Positions 37,704-48,300 of a DNA stretch of 64,000 bases are shown piece by piece. Position numbers and translations under genes: made by a program. This DNA is from Balneola sp. Its GTDB lineage: Bacteria; Bacteroidota; Rhodothermia; Balneolales; Balneolaceae. The stretch is from the NCBI GenBank assembly GCA_028284195.1, contig JANQSE010000009.1, forward strand, positions 22,660 through 86,659. Reading direction: 5' to 3'. How positions within the stretch are numbered: position 1 is the stretch's first letter; every line of letters starts with the position of its first letter. Under the pieces are notes generated by a model. It was not told where the DNA came from. It saw only the letters and a program-made list of their open reading frames with translations, and searched no databases.

Positions 37704-38198
37704 AGCGTTGTATAGCTGTGTAGCATCAAAAGTGGATAGTTTGTTGTCCCCAATTAAGCCTTTCTGTTTTAATTCAGCTAAATAATCGGTGGCACTGGGT
37801 AAGGTAACCAGCTCAGGCAATTTGGCTAATTCATCCTGAATAACTCTTTCCAATTCCTCTGCATCAACGTCAGGGATTTGTATATCAGGAATCTCAATAT
37901 CCGGGATATCAATTACTATTCTATTTCCTGATTGTTCAACCGCAACCGGAGTGGCTTGCTCGGTACCAAAGACACTATCGAAGGCTTGTTTAGGGCTCCA
38001 GTCGTGGTACCATAAAAAGGCGGTTCCTAAAAGTGCTGCTCCTAAAATTGCATTCTTTAGAAAAGATCCCGCAGGCTCTTCTTCTATAGGTTTTTGAGAT
38101 TGTGTTGGCCGCTGCGACTGTTCATCCAGGTAGGAGTCTAAGTCGAAATTTTCATCTTCTTGTCTTTTTTTAAATCTGCCCTGTTGTTCCATGTCCAT
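37332..38198 (-). CDS. Anchored protein with 30-residue tandem repeats (paralogue C)
   Basis: 288 residues with the motif NFDLDSYL (17-24), a helix (about 46-64) and a linker of repeated IPD triplets (IDIPDIEIPDIQIPDVD, 96-112). A 33-residue cap repeat precedes three 30-residue units and a 33-residue last unit (166-288). Units read x-VP-x-EYL-x2-L-x3-GYL-x2-NFIAISELYKN. First gene of the three, with a possible alternative start at 38192. Divergent from the DUF2911 gene. No family name recognised. Confidence 0.83.
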   Translation of the reverse strand: MDMEQQGRFKKRQEDENFDLDSYLDEQSQRPTQSQKPIEEEPAGSFLKNAILGAALLGTAFLWYHDWSPKQAFDSVFGTEQATPVAVEQSGNRIVIDIPDIEIPDIQIPDVDAEELERVIQDELAKLPELVTLPSATDYLAELKQKGLIGDNKLSTFDATQLYNAKVPIEYLEQVDAAGYLDDFNFIAISELYKNNVPFSYINQLDEGGFLENINFIGISELYKNNVSMEYLSKLSQSGYLNDLNFIAITEYYKAGVTTEFLDELKQKDLYNDLNFVSVVELYKSENN

Positions 38199-38312
38199 GA
38201 TGTTCCAAATTTTTCCGTAGGACGAGTTAACAACGTATATTGTTTCAGTATTTTTTACGTCAAACAGATTATGTAGATTGTTCCATTAACTAATAAACAA
38301 CCAAATCATGAT

Positions 38313-39266
38313 ATGAAAAAGCCGCTACTATTGTTCACCATATTTTTACTTACTGTTGTATCTGAAGCTGCATTGGCCCAGCTTCCGGTATCGGTAGAAT
38401 ATCCCCGTGCAAGCCCGAAAGAAACCCGCAGCATTACCATAGGCTACACAACCATTAGTTTTGAATATAGCTCTGTAGGAATAAAAGGCAGAGAAATCTG
38501 GGGAGAGCTGGTTCCTTACGGCCGTGTATGGAGAACGGGTGCCAACGAGAATACTCTTTTTACAGTAACTGATGATGTGTTAGTAAATGGAGAAAAACTT
38601 AAAGCAGGAACATACGGTCTGCACACTATTCCGGGTGAGGAGGAATGGATACTTATATTTTCGAATTTCAGTGAAGCCTGGGGTAGTTATTTTTATGATG
38701 AAAGTGAGGACGCACTACGCATTACCGTGAGCTCCGAAGAAATGGACAGCAAATACGAGTGGATGAAGTTCTCGTTCAGTAATTACACTTCAACCTCGGT
38801 TGATATTTCATTGAAATGGGCACACCTGAAAGTACCTTTTAAGGTAGAAATACCTATGGAAACTACATTTGCCAATTTGGCTAAACAATTTCGAACACTT
38901 CCGGCATTTGGCTGGCAGGGATGGGTTCAGGGAGCTACGTATTTGCAGAACAACGATTATAAACTTGATGTAGCACTGGATTGGGCAAACCGGGGACTGC
39001 AAAGGGAACGAAATGTGCAAACTGCCGGGTTGCATGCAAAACTTTTGGTTTTGAATGGCAAAAAAGAAGAAGGATTAAAAGCCGCTTCCGAAATGACAAA
39101 AGAGTGGGCTGATGATTGGAGATCATATTATTCTGCTGCTGAGATCTACGAGGTGGCTGAAGATGTAAAACAAGCAAAAAAGGCATATAAAAAGGCAATT
39201 GATATAGCTGGTAACGATCGTACTAAAGCAGTTCTTCAAAGAAGGCTGGATGCTTTAGAAAATTGA
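38313..39266 (+). CDS. DUF2911 exported protein with helical C-terminal repeats
   Basis: 317 residues. The signal peptide ends ALAQ. The DUF2911 domain (about 30-185) carries YPRASPKETRSITIGYTTI, GREIWGELVPYGRVWRTGANENT and AGTYGLHTIP, all typical of this Bacteroidota/Balneolota family of unknown function. The C-terminal 120 residues are TPR-like (LDWANRGLQRER and YYSAAEIYEVAEDVKQAKKA). Divergent from the repeat-protein operon. Confidence 0.92.
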   Translation: MKKPLLLFTIFLLTVVSEAALAQLPVSVEYPRASPKETRSITIGYTTISFEYSSVGIKGREIWGELVPYGRVWRTGANENTLFTVTDDVLVNGEKLKAGTYGLHTIPGEEEWILIFSNFSEAWGSYFYDESEDALRITVSSEEMDSKYEWMKFSFSNYTSTSVDISLKWAHLKVPFKVEIPMETTFANLAKQFRTLPAFGWQGWVQGATYLQNNDYKLDVALDWANRGLQRERNVQTAGLHAKLLVLNGKKEEGLKAASEMTKEWADDWRSYYSAAEIYEVAEDVKQAKKAYKKAIDIAGNDRTKAVLQRRLDALEN

Positions 39267-39276
39267 GCAATTAACA

Positions 39277-40233
39277 TTACCAGGGAAGGTTATTCAAATC
39301 TACATTTCCACCGGTAATTATAATCCCAACCCTGTGGCCTTTAAACCGCTCTTTGTTGTTGAACAATGCAGCAACGGGAACTGCACAGGATGGTTCGATG
39401 ATTATATTCATTCGTTCCCATATAAACCGCATGGCAGAGATTATATCTTCCTCACTTACAGTAAGTATATCATCAACGTGTTTTTTTATTATCCCAAATG
39501 GAAGTTCTCCGAGCGAAGTTCGCAAACCATCGGCAATGGTTTTAGTACTGTAAACCGGTTCAAGTTTGCCGCTTTTAAAAGAACGAAAAGCGTCATCTGC
39601 TTCTTCGGGTTCGGCTCCTATTATCTGTATATCCGGGTTAATTGATTTTGCTGCCAAAGCAGTACCGCTCAAAAGTCCGCCGCCGCCAACAGGGGGCATA
39701 ATAACATTCAGGTCAGGGTGTTCTTCCAGAAGTTCCAGTGCCGATGTTCCCTGCCCGGCTATAATGCGGGCATCATTATAAGGATGGACAGGCGTAGCTC
39801 CTGTTTGCATAATTACATCTGCCAGTGTAGATTCTCTGGCTTCCAGGCTGGCTTCGCAAAAAGTTACTTCAGCACCATAATTTTTAACAGCTGCTACTTT
39901 TACTTTCGGTGCATTTTCGGGCATTACAACATATGCTTTAATACCTCTGATTTTAGCCGCCAATGCCAAAGCCTGCGCATGATTGCCCGATGAATGCGTG
40001 CCAACACCTTTTTTTGCTTCTTGTTCAGGCAGTGTTAAAACTGCATTGCAAGCTCCGCGAAACTTAAATGCCCCCACTTTTTGCAGGTTTTCGCATTTAA
40101 AGAAAACAGAAGCTTCGGTGCGGTCATTAACTATTGAGCTGGTTAAAACCGGAGTACAATGTGCATAAGGTTTAATTACCTGATGTGCTGCTTTAATGTC
40201 AGCTATGGTGGGAGCGGAAAGAATATCGATCAT
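39277..40233 (-). CDS. PLP-dependent serine/threonine dehydratase
   Basis: 318 residues of fold-type II PLP enzyme. The Schiff-base lysine is K57 in VGAFKFRGACNAV, and the phosphate-binding loop GGGGLLSG lies near 183-190. The ASVFFKCENLQ substrate segment fits threonine/serine dehydratase. There is no C-terminal ACT regulatory domain, so it is the catabolic-type short form rather than full-length IlvA. Serine racemase is the main alternative. Confidence 0.88.
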   Translation of the reverse strand: MIDILSAPTIADIKAAHQVIKPYAHCTPVLTSSIVNDRTEASVFFKCENLQKVGAFKFRGACNAVLTLPEQEAKKGVGTHSSGNHAQALALAAKIRGIKAYVVMPENAPKVKVAAVKNYGAEVTFCEASLEARESTLADVIMQTGATPVHPYNDARIIAGQGTSALELLEEHPDLNVIMPPVGGGGLLSGTALAAKSINPDIQIIGAEPEEADDAFRSFKSGKLEPVYSTKTIADGLRTSLGELPFGIIKKHVDDILTVSEEDIISAMRFIWERMNIIIEPSCAVPVAALFNNKERFKGHRVGIIITGGNVDLNNLPW

Positions 40234-40383
40234 TGGTATAAATAGTTTAGCTAAAGTAAGCAGATTGAAGATCTATTACCCGGTGTTTTAAAAGAAATGA
40301 AAGGTGTAAAAGTTAGAAAATCCGGTTCTGTTTCATGCGTATAAACTTCTAATTTTGGCTGGTTCAAAAATCAGGAGCTTACA

Positions 40384-42642
40384 TTGCAAAAAATTATCAT
40401 CGTATTGGCTGCGGTTACCAGTATTACAAACGGACTGCTGGCACAAGAAACATTAAAGCTAACCAGGATAGATTCTCCCATAATTCTGGATGGAAAAATT
40501 ATTGAACCTGTTTGGGATATTATCCCGAAATATGAACCCATCCAATATGAACCTGTATTTCAGGGAGAAATGAGCGAAAAAACAGTATTCCAGGTTGGCT
40601 ACGATGATAATTATATATATGTAGCCGGCCAACTGTACACCCAGGATCCCTCTACAATAACTACAAACTCTTTAACACGAGATAAATACAGTAGTGATGA
40701 TGTTTTTGCCATAGTTATTGATGGTTTTAATGATAATCAGAATGCAACCTGGTTTTTTACAAACCCTGATGGCGTTCGTTTTGATTTTGCTGTTTCGAAC
40801 GATGCAGATTTTAGTGGTGGCAGGAATGCAATTAATGATAGCTGGAATACATTTTGGGATGTAGAAACCACGCAAACCAATGAGGGTTGGTTTGCAGAAA
40901 TGAGGATCCCTTTTTCAAGTATTGGAATTCAGGAAAACGATAATATTGCTGAGATGGGCATTATTGTATATCGATGGATTACAAAACTAAATGAACGGCA
41001 TATTTATCCGGCGATACCACCAAACTGGAACCTGGGCAATGCAAAACCATCTCAGGCTCAGGATTTTATACTTCAAGGGGTTAGGTCAAAAAAACCATTG
41101 TACATAACTCCCTATGGTTTAACGGGACTAACAAGAACCAGCAGTCTTAAATCAGATTCTTCAGCATATATTTATGATAACGATATTCAAAGCGAGATTG
41201 GTTTTGATCTTAAATATAATGTAACAAGTAATCTTACCCTGGATGCAACGGTAAATACCGATTTTGCCCAGGTTGAAGCTGATGACCAGCAATTAAATCT
41301 ATCTCGTTTTTCTCTTTTCTTTCCTGAAAAGAGACAGTTTTTTCAACAAAGGTCAGGATTGTTTGATTTTAGTTTTGGAAGAGATCGGGTTTTTTACAGC
41401 CGCAGAATTGGATTAGATGAAGATGGAAACCCCGTGCGTATTTTAGGAGGGGCCAGGCTAACAGGCAGGGTTGGGAAATTCGATGTGGGTTTCATTAATA
41501 TGCAAACCTCTGACAGCGATATTTTGCCCTCAGAAAACTTTGGGGTGCTGCGTGTAAAAGCTCAGGCCTTTAATACCGCTTCTTTTTTGGGAGGAATTTT
41601 TACCAGTAGAATTGGAGCCGATGGCAGCTCGAATTTAACCTATGGGTTAGATGGAGATATAAATACTACGAAAAATCATTTCATCGAATTTCGTGCATCC
41701 CAATCTATTGATGATGACTTAGTATCGGCTCAGAGATACGATATTGACAAAACATCTGCTCTTAGATTTTCTGCAAGAAATGCCACCAACAATGGATTAA
41801 GCTACCAGTTTACGTTAAACCGGATAGGAACCGAATATAACCCTGAGGTTGGTTTTGTGAGGATTGGTGGCACTACTCAAAAATTTGGACGTTTAAGTTA
41901 TGGCTGGTTGGCTAAAGAGCATTCTGTTTTTCAGAGAAATAATGTAAGGGTATTTTATTTCGGCAGGTTTTATAACGAACAGTATGAAATAGCGAATTTC
42001 AATACAGGATTACAAAGCAGAACTCTAAGTGCCCAATGGAATGGCAGATTTAAACTTCTTGGCCAGCTAAATATCGGGTTTCAGTTAGAAAAAGAGAACA
42101 TACCAACAGGCGATGATTTTGATCTGCTTGGTAGAATCCATATTCCTTCAGGTAATTTTGAAACAGAAAGATTTTCGGTTAGATACAATTTCTCTGAAGC
42201 ATGGAAAATAGGTGGAGGTATCAATGCCAGTACCGGAAGTATTTACGACGGCACTATTAAAGAGTTTGAAATGAATCCCCGATTTTTTATCTCCAGAAAA
42301 ATAGAGGTTGGAGGCAGCTACAGGTTTACGAGGCTTGAATTTCCAGGCAGAACTAACAGGACGGTTACAAGTTTCGATTCACATCAAGGGCAATTCAGAG
42401 CACAGTATGCCTTTAATAAAAAAGCAACGGTTAGTTCTTTTGTTCAATACAGTAATGGGAGAGAACAGCTGGGTGCTAATATTAGATTCAGATACAACTT
42501 TAGTGAGGGCAGGGATCTTTGGTTGGTAGTTAATGAACAGTCTTACACAAATCGTAACCAAAGTGGAACAGGCCTGCCCGACCTCCCTGTCCTACAAAGC
42601 GGTTCAATACTTATCAAGTACAATCATACATTCAACTTTTAG
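40384..42642 (+). CDS. DUF5916 protein with CBM9-like domain and outer-membrane barrel
   Basis: 752 residues. The start is TTG with AGGAG six bases upstream (40373-40377). The signal peptide ends LLAQ. An N-terminal carbohydrate-binding family 9-like domain (about 25-215; ILDGKIIEPVWD near the start) is followed by DUF5916, which looks like an outer-membrane beta-barrel ending in Phe (KYNHTFNF). These proteins occur beside hydrolases in this phylum, but their substrate is unknown. Confidence 0.88.
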   Translation: MQKIIIVLAAVTSITNGLLAQETLKLTRIDSPIILDGKIIEPVWDIIPKYEPIQYEPVFQGEMSEKTVFQVGYDDNYIYVAGQLYTQDPSTITTNSLTRDKYSSDDVFAIVIDGFNDNQNATWFFTNPDGVRFDFAVSNDADFSGGRNAINDSWNTFWDVETTQTNEGWFAEMRIPFSSIGIQENDNIAEMGIIVYRWITKLNERHIYPAIPPNWNLGNAKPSQAQDFILQGVRSKKPLYITPYGLTGLTRTSSLKSDSSAYIYDNDIQSEIGFDLKYNVTSNLTLDATVNTDFAQVEADDQQLNLSRFSLFFPEKRQFFQQRSGLFDFSFGRDRVFYSRRIGLDEDGNPVRILGGARLTGRVGKFDVGFINMQTSDSDILPSENFGVLRVKAQAFNTASFLGGIFTSRIGADGSSNLTYGLDGDINTTKNHFIEFRASQSIDDDLVSAQRYDIDKTSALRFSARNATNNGLSYQFTLNRIGTEYNPEVGFVRIGGTTQKFGRLSYGWLAKEHSVFQRNNVRVFYFGRFYNEQYEIANFNTGLQSRTLSAQWNGRFKLLGQLNIGFQLEKENIPTGDDFDLLGRIHIPSGNFETERFSVRYNFSEAWKIGGGINASTGSIYDGTIKEFEMNPRFFISRKIEVGGSYRFTRLEFPGRTNRTVTSFDSHQGQFRAQYAFNKKATVSSFVQYSNGREQLGANIRFRYNFSEGRDLWLVVNEQSYTNRNQSGTGLPDLPVLQSGSILIKYNHTFNF

Positions 42643-42707
42643 AGAAAATTTACTCCATTTTACGGGTATTATTCGTAGTGTGGGTCAAATCATAAACTAG
42701 CCACGCT

Positions 42708-45317
42708 ATGAAACGAATTCTTGTAACTCTCTTTATTTTATGTATATCTGAATCTGTTCAAGGGCAAACCCAGGAAGCCATCAATCGTTTTCAGTTTGAT
42801 CCTGACATTTCATACGACAATTCTATACCAACTCCCAAAGATTATCTCGGGTACGATTTAGGTGAGGAATATGCCTTTCATTACCAGGTAATGGGGTATT
42901 TGAAGCAATTGGCTGAATTGTCGGATAAGATTACGTTTCATGAATATGCACGATCGCACGAGGGCAGATCGGTGAACTATGTGGTAATTACATCGGCTGC
43001 CAATCAGGCAAACATTGATCAAATAAAAAAGGTTAATTATGAATTGGCCAACAATCCGGAAAATGCCACCGTTGCTGAGGGTCAGCCAATTATAGTATGG
43101 ATGAGTTACAACGTGCATGGGAATGAGCCATCAAGCAGCGAAGCGGCTATGCAAACTGCATATCGTTTAGTAGCCGGAAACGATTCAGAAACTCAAAAAT
43201 GGCTGGATAATTCAGTAGTGATTATCGATCCAATGATAAATCCGGATGGGAGAGATCGTTACGTGTATTGGTACAAGTCTAGCCGGGCAGCGGTGTTAAA
43301 TACGAATGCAGAAGACCTTGAACACGACGAGATATGGCCCGGAGGCCGTACAAATCATTATTGGTTTGATCTGAACCGCGACTGGGTTTGGCTGGTGCAT
43401 CCCGAATCGCAGGGAAGAATTAATGTATATCAACAATGGATGCCTCAGGTTCATATCGATTTTCATGAGCAGGGTTTCAACAACAACTATTTTACAATGC
43501 CGGGTACAACTCCCCGTAACCACGAACTTCCCGCAGATTATGAGATGTGGGCTGATGTTTTTGGGCGGGGTGCTATCGAAGAATTTGATAAAGCTAAGGT
43601 AAATTTCGAAACCCGTGAACGTTTCGATTTCTTTTACCCAGGCTATGGTTCATCCTACCCCAGCATTATGGGAGGAATCGGGATGTTGGCTGAACAAGGT
43701 GGCCATAGCCGTGGAGGCCGTGCCGTAGAAACAAACGATGGCTATGTGCTTACGCTTCGGCAGCGGATATTCGATCATTACAAAAATGGAGTTTCTATTG
43801 TTAAAACATCAGTAGAAAACAGGGCTGAATTGCTTAGCTATTTTAAAGATGCTCGTTCGCAGTCTTCACAGAAAGGAAATACAAAAGCATATATTTTGCC
43901 GGATAACCCCAATGATTATACCTACGATGTAGTAAACCTGATGCTGAAACAGGGAGTAGCTGTTGAAAGAGCAACAGAGGATTTTACCATTCGAAATGCA
44001 TACAGCTATTGGGATGGAACAGCATCATCAAGAAATTTCATGTCCGGGGATTTCATCATAAAAACCAACCAGCCGGCGCATTTGTTTATTAATACATTAA
44101 TGAGGCGGCAGCTGGAAATCAAAGACTCGGTGATGTATGACATGAGTACATGGTCGGTGCCTTTAGCCTATAACCTTGATGCCGCCTGGACAACATCAAA
44201 CATAAGGGTGAATTCCCAGAGGATCGAAAATCACGTAGTTCACCCAAATGGGATCGAAAATACCAATGCAAGCTATGCATATGTAGTGGGTTGGAACCAA
44301 AGAAATGCACCTAAAGCCCTTGCACAGTTATGGAAGCGTGGATATAAAGTACGGGCTTCAGAAAAGGGATTTACCAAAGATGGGATGGCCTATTCCCGGG
44401 GAAGTTTAGTTGTTCTTTTGGGGCGAAATCAGCATAAAAAAGACAGCATTGATGATGACATGAAAGCAATTGCTGATTATGCTAATGTGAAAGTTGCTGG
44501 ATTTAATACAGGCCGGATGGATGAGGGCAGCGACCTGGGGTCGCCAAGTATGCGCCCAATTGCAGAACCAAAAGTGGGTTTAATGATGGACTCAGGATTT
44601 AATTCCTACACCGCTGGACAGATATGGTTTTTGTTCGATAAATGGACAGAATTTGGTATTTCCAGAATTCGATCTACAAGTGTTGGTGGAATTGATCTAA
44701 GTTCGTACGATGTAATAATTATGCCGGGTGGGTTTGGATTAAACAACCGCTTTAATGAAGCCACCCGAAATGAGTTGAAGAACTGGGTTCGGAATGGGGG
44801 AACACTGGTAGCTACAGAAGGCAGCACAAGCTGGTTAACCAAAGACCAGTCTGGAATTACCTCTGTTGAACTTTTTGAAGAGGATGATAAAGATGATAAA
44901 GATGATGAAGACAACATCGATCCGGCGGCATATACCATGTATAAAGACCGGGAAGATTCCAGCGGTTTACGAAGAATTCCCGGTTCAGCATTTAAAGCTA
45001 TAGTCGATAATTCTCATCCACTGGCTTTTGGAATGAGTGACAAGTTGTACTCGCTAAAATTCAGCGATAATGCATTAAAGCCTGATCCGGGCTTCAGTAC
45101 AGTTGGGTACTACCATAAGGATGCAGACGAGGTATTAGCTTCGGGATATTCTTCGCAAGAAAACAAAAATAAAGCGGCGGGTAAAACATTTGCAGCGGTT
45201 CAAAATATGGGCAGGGGACAGGTGGTTTTTCTGTTAGATAATACTCAATACCGAATGTTTTGGGTTGGCCCTGCCAGGATGATGCAGAACGCTGTGATGA
45301 TTGTTCCGGGTTTTTAA
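42708..45317 (+). CDS. Secreted M14-family zinc carboxypeptidase
   Basis: 869 residues with a signal peptide ending VQGQ. The M14 domain has H137-x2-E140 (HGNEPSSSE), a third zinc ligand in VHIDFHEQG (about 249-253) and the catalytic-type Glu in MLAEQGG (E329). A glutamine amidotransferase-like domain follows (about 620-720; DVIIMPGGFGL), then an acidic stretch (DDKDDKDDED). Its last codons recur as a fossil copy at 48581-48670. Confidence 0.92.
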   Translation: MKRILVTLFILCISESVQGQTQEAINRFQFDPDISYDNSIPTPKDYLGYDLGEEYAFHYQVMGYLKQLAELSDKITFHEYARSHEGRSVNYVVITSAANQANIDQIKKVNYELANNPENATVAEGQPIIVWMSYNVHGNEPSSSEAAMQTAYRLVAGNDSETQKWLDNSVVIIDPMINPDGRDRYVYWYKSSRAAVLNTNAEDLEHDEIWPGGRTNHYWFDLNRDWVWLVHPESQGRINVYQQWMPQVHIDFHEQGFNNNYFTMPGTTPRNHELPADYEMWADVFGRGAIEEFDKAKVNFETRERFDFFYPGYGSSYPSIMGGIGMLAEQGGHSRGGRAVETNDGYVLTLRQRIFDHYKNGVSIVKTSVENRAELLSYFKDARSQSSQKGNTKAYILPDNPNDYTYDVVNLMLKQGVAVERATEDFTIRNAYSYWDGTASSRNFMSGDFIIKTNQPAHLFINTLMRRQLEIKDSVMYDMSTWSVPLAYNLDAAWTTSNIRVNSQRIENHVVHPNGIENTNASYAYVVGWNQRNAPKALAQLWKRGYKVRASEKGFTKDGMAYSRGSLVVLLGRNQHKKDSIDDDMKAIADYANVKVAGFNTGRMDEGSDLGSPSMRPIAEPKVGLMMDSGFNSYTAGQIWFLFDKWTEFGISRIRSTSVGGIDLSSYDVIIMPGGFGLNNRFNEATRNELKNWVRNGGTLVATEGSTSWLTKDQSGITSVELFEEDDKDDKDDEDNIDPAAYTMYKDREDSSGLRRIPGSAFKAIVDNSHPLAFGMSDKLYSLKFSDNALKPDPGFSTVGYYHKDADEVLASGYSSQENKNKAAGKTFAAVQNMGRGQVVFLLDNTQYRMFWVGPARMMQNAVMIVPGF

Positions 45318-45346
45318 AAAAATCATAACAATAAAAAATCAGTACT

Positions 45347-48300
45347 ATGAAATCGATAACACTACTAGGTATATGTTTAATATTGATGTCTAATGCGTCA
45401 GCTCAAGTTGATGGCATAATGGCAAGAAATCCATCTGTTAGTCCAGATGGTTCCATGATTTCCTTTTCTTATCAAGGCGATATTTGGACATCATCACTGG
45501 ATGGAACCAACAGTAAACGGTTGACCATTCATGAAGGGTATGAAACCACTCCAAAATGGAATAACGATGGCTCTAAGATTGCATTTACAGGAAACAGATT
45601 TGGGAACAACGACATTTTTGTTATAAATACAGAAGGTGGATCATCCAAAAGACTTACTTATCACTCCTCTAATGATCTATTAGTTGATTGGGCTCCGAAT
45701 AATATGTTGCTATTTGAAACAGCACGTGTTTTTAGGCAAGTAGAACGAGATGCGGAGATTCATCATATACATTCAGAAGGTGGTACTCCTTCCAGGTTGC
45801 TAGATTCATTCGGTAATTACGCGGATGTTTCACCAAACGGAAGATTTATTGCTCATACCCGTGGCAATTGTAGGATATCTAGGGAAGCATATAATGGTCC
45901 TGCAGATAGAGATATATGGATTTATGATACTAAAAATGGAACTTATACTGAATTAACAGACAATTCTATTAATGATTTCATGCCGGTTTGGGGAGATGAT
46001 AATACGTTGTATTTCATAAGTGCACGATCAGGCAGGTATAATATTTACAAATACCAAATTAACCAGGATGGAAATACAGTTGGTGAACCCGAACAGCTCA
46101 CCAATTTTACTGACGAGGGAGTTCGGGCCATCGATGTAAGCTCCGGCAGTGGTATCGTTGTTTTTGAAAGAGATGTAAATCTGTACAGCATGACTACTTC
46201 TGGAGGGAATATTAGAAAAATAAATCTGGTGTTAAATGCCGACAATAGGTTTGATGAAGTTGAAGCAATTACATACAGTAATAATGTATCTGATTTTGAT
46301 ATTTCACCAGATGGAAAAATGCTTGCCATGACGATAAGAGGAGAAATATTCATAAAAGAAAATGATAGTGAGAAAAACAAAACAAGAAATGTCTCTAATC
46401 ATACATATAGAGATAGAAATGTAGGCTGGCTTAATGATTCAACAGTTGTATTTACATCAGATCGGAATGGCCAATACGATCTTTATTTAGCAAGATCAAG
46501 TGATCCTAAAAAAACAAATATCTTCAAATCGCTAAAACATGAAGTAGTTCGACTTACGAATACTAGTGAGGATGAGATGGGTTTTGTGCTTTCACCTGAT
46601 AGCAAGAAAATTGCTTATTTAGCAGGCAGAGGAAAGCTTATTACTGCTGATATTGATGAAAATGGAAAGCTTACAAATTCTAAAACACTTTTAGATGGAT
46701 GGTCAACGCCAGGCGGTGTAAGCTGGAGTCCGGATAGTAAATGGCTGGCCTATTCTTTGTCTGATTTAAACTTTGATAGTGAAGTATTTATTCATGCGGC
46801 TGATAATAGCAGTAAGCCGGTGAACGTGAGTATGCACCCTAAAGGAGATTTTTCACCTGTATGGAGTAGGGATGGAAGTAAACTCGGTTTCATATCAGGC
46901 AGAAATAACGGTAATAATGATATTTGGTTTGTATGGCTTACAAAAGAAGATTATGAGAAAACAAACCTGGATCATGAAGAAGGATATTACTTTGAAGAAG
47001 AGGAAAATGACAAAAAGGATAAAACCGTAAAAATTGATTTTGATGATATTCATAACCGTCTTTTTCAGCTGACTTTTTTACCAGGAAATGAAGGAAATCT
47101 TGTAATTTCAGAAGATGGAGAGACTTTTTATTTTTCAAGTTCAGATCCCGATGTCAGAGGTTCTGATATTTACAGTATCAAGTTTGATAGATCTGATTTA
47201 AAACAGGTTACAAAAGGGGGGCAAAACATTTTTGGGTTAGCTTTAACTAAAGATGGAAAATCTTTAATTGGTTTTAAACAAGGCAGAGTAACTCTGGTTA
47301 ATCCATCGAATGGTAAGTTAACAAATCAACCATTCAGAGCTGAAATGGAAGTAGATCACTGGGCAGAGAGAGAGCAAGTGTTCGAAGAAATGTGGAGAGA
47401 GTTAGATAAAGGCTTTTATGATCCTGATTTTCATGGGAGAGATTGGAAGGCTTTGAAAGCAAAATATAAACCTTGGGCTCTTTCTGCTTCTACCCGGCAG
47501 GATTTCGCATTTGTGGCCAATTGGATGTTAGGACAACTGAATGCCAGTCATATGGGTTTAAGGGGAGGAGCAAATCCTGAAGATCTTCAAACAGAACGTA
47601 CTGGTTTGCTTGGAATAGAAGTTCAGCAAGACAAAGCTGGTGTTAAGGTTGTTCGAGTTGTGCCGGGTTCTCCAGCTGATAAAGAACAAAGCAAGTTAAA
47701 TGTTGGGGATGTTATAACTCATGTGAATGGGACAGAAATCAATGAAGACATAAACTTTTACTCAACGCTAAAAAACATGGCATCCGACCAGGTTTTGTTG
47801 AGAGTAAATCCAATATCTGGAAAAGCTAAAGAAATAGTGATACAACCTGCCAGTTCACTAAGCACTTTACTGTACGAAGAGTATATAGCTTCCCGGAAAG
47901 CCCTAGTAGATAAATACTCAAATGGTAAATTGGGGTATATCCATATTAGAGCGATGAATTTTTCGAGCTTCGAACGTTTCGAACGGGAACTAAAAGCATC
48001 AGGGTATGGAAAAGAAGGCATTGTTATTGATGTACGTTGGAATGGCGGAGGAAGCACTACCGATTTATTAATGGCTGTTCTCAATGTTACACAACATGCA
48101 TACACAGTTCCAAGAGGTGCTACAAACAGCTTGGATAATCACAAGGATTTTAAAGAATATTACCCGTTATCTAGATTGCCACTTTCTGCTTGGTTGAAGC
48201 CTTCAATAGCGTTGTGTAACCAAACATCTTATTCAAACGCAGAAATATTTTCTCATGCTTTTAAAAATGTAGGCATTGGCAAGTTAGTAGGCATGCCAAC

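Noticed and set aside
39334..40168. Several plus-strand open frames of 60-103 codons
   Set aside because: They lie wholly inside the dehydratase gene on the other strand and have no protein-like composition.
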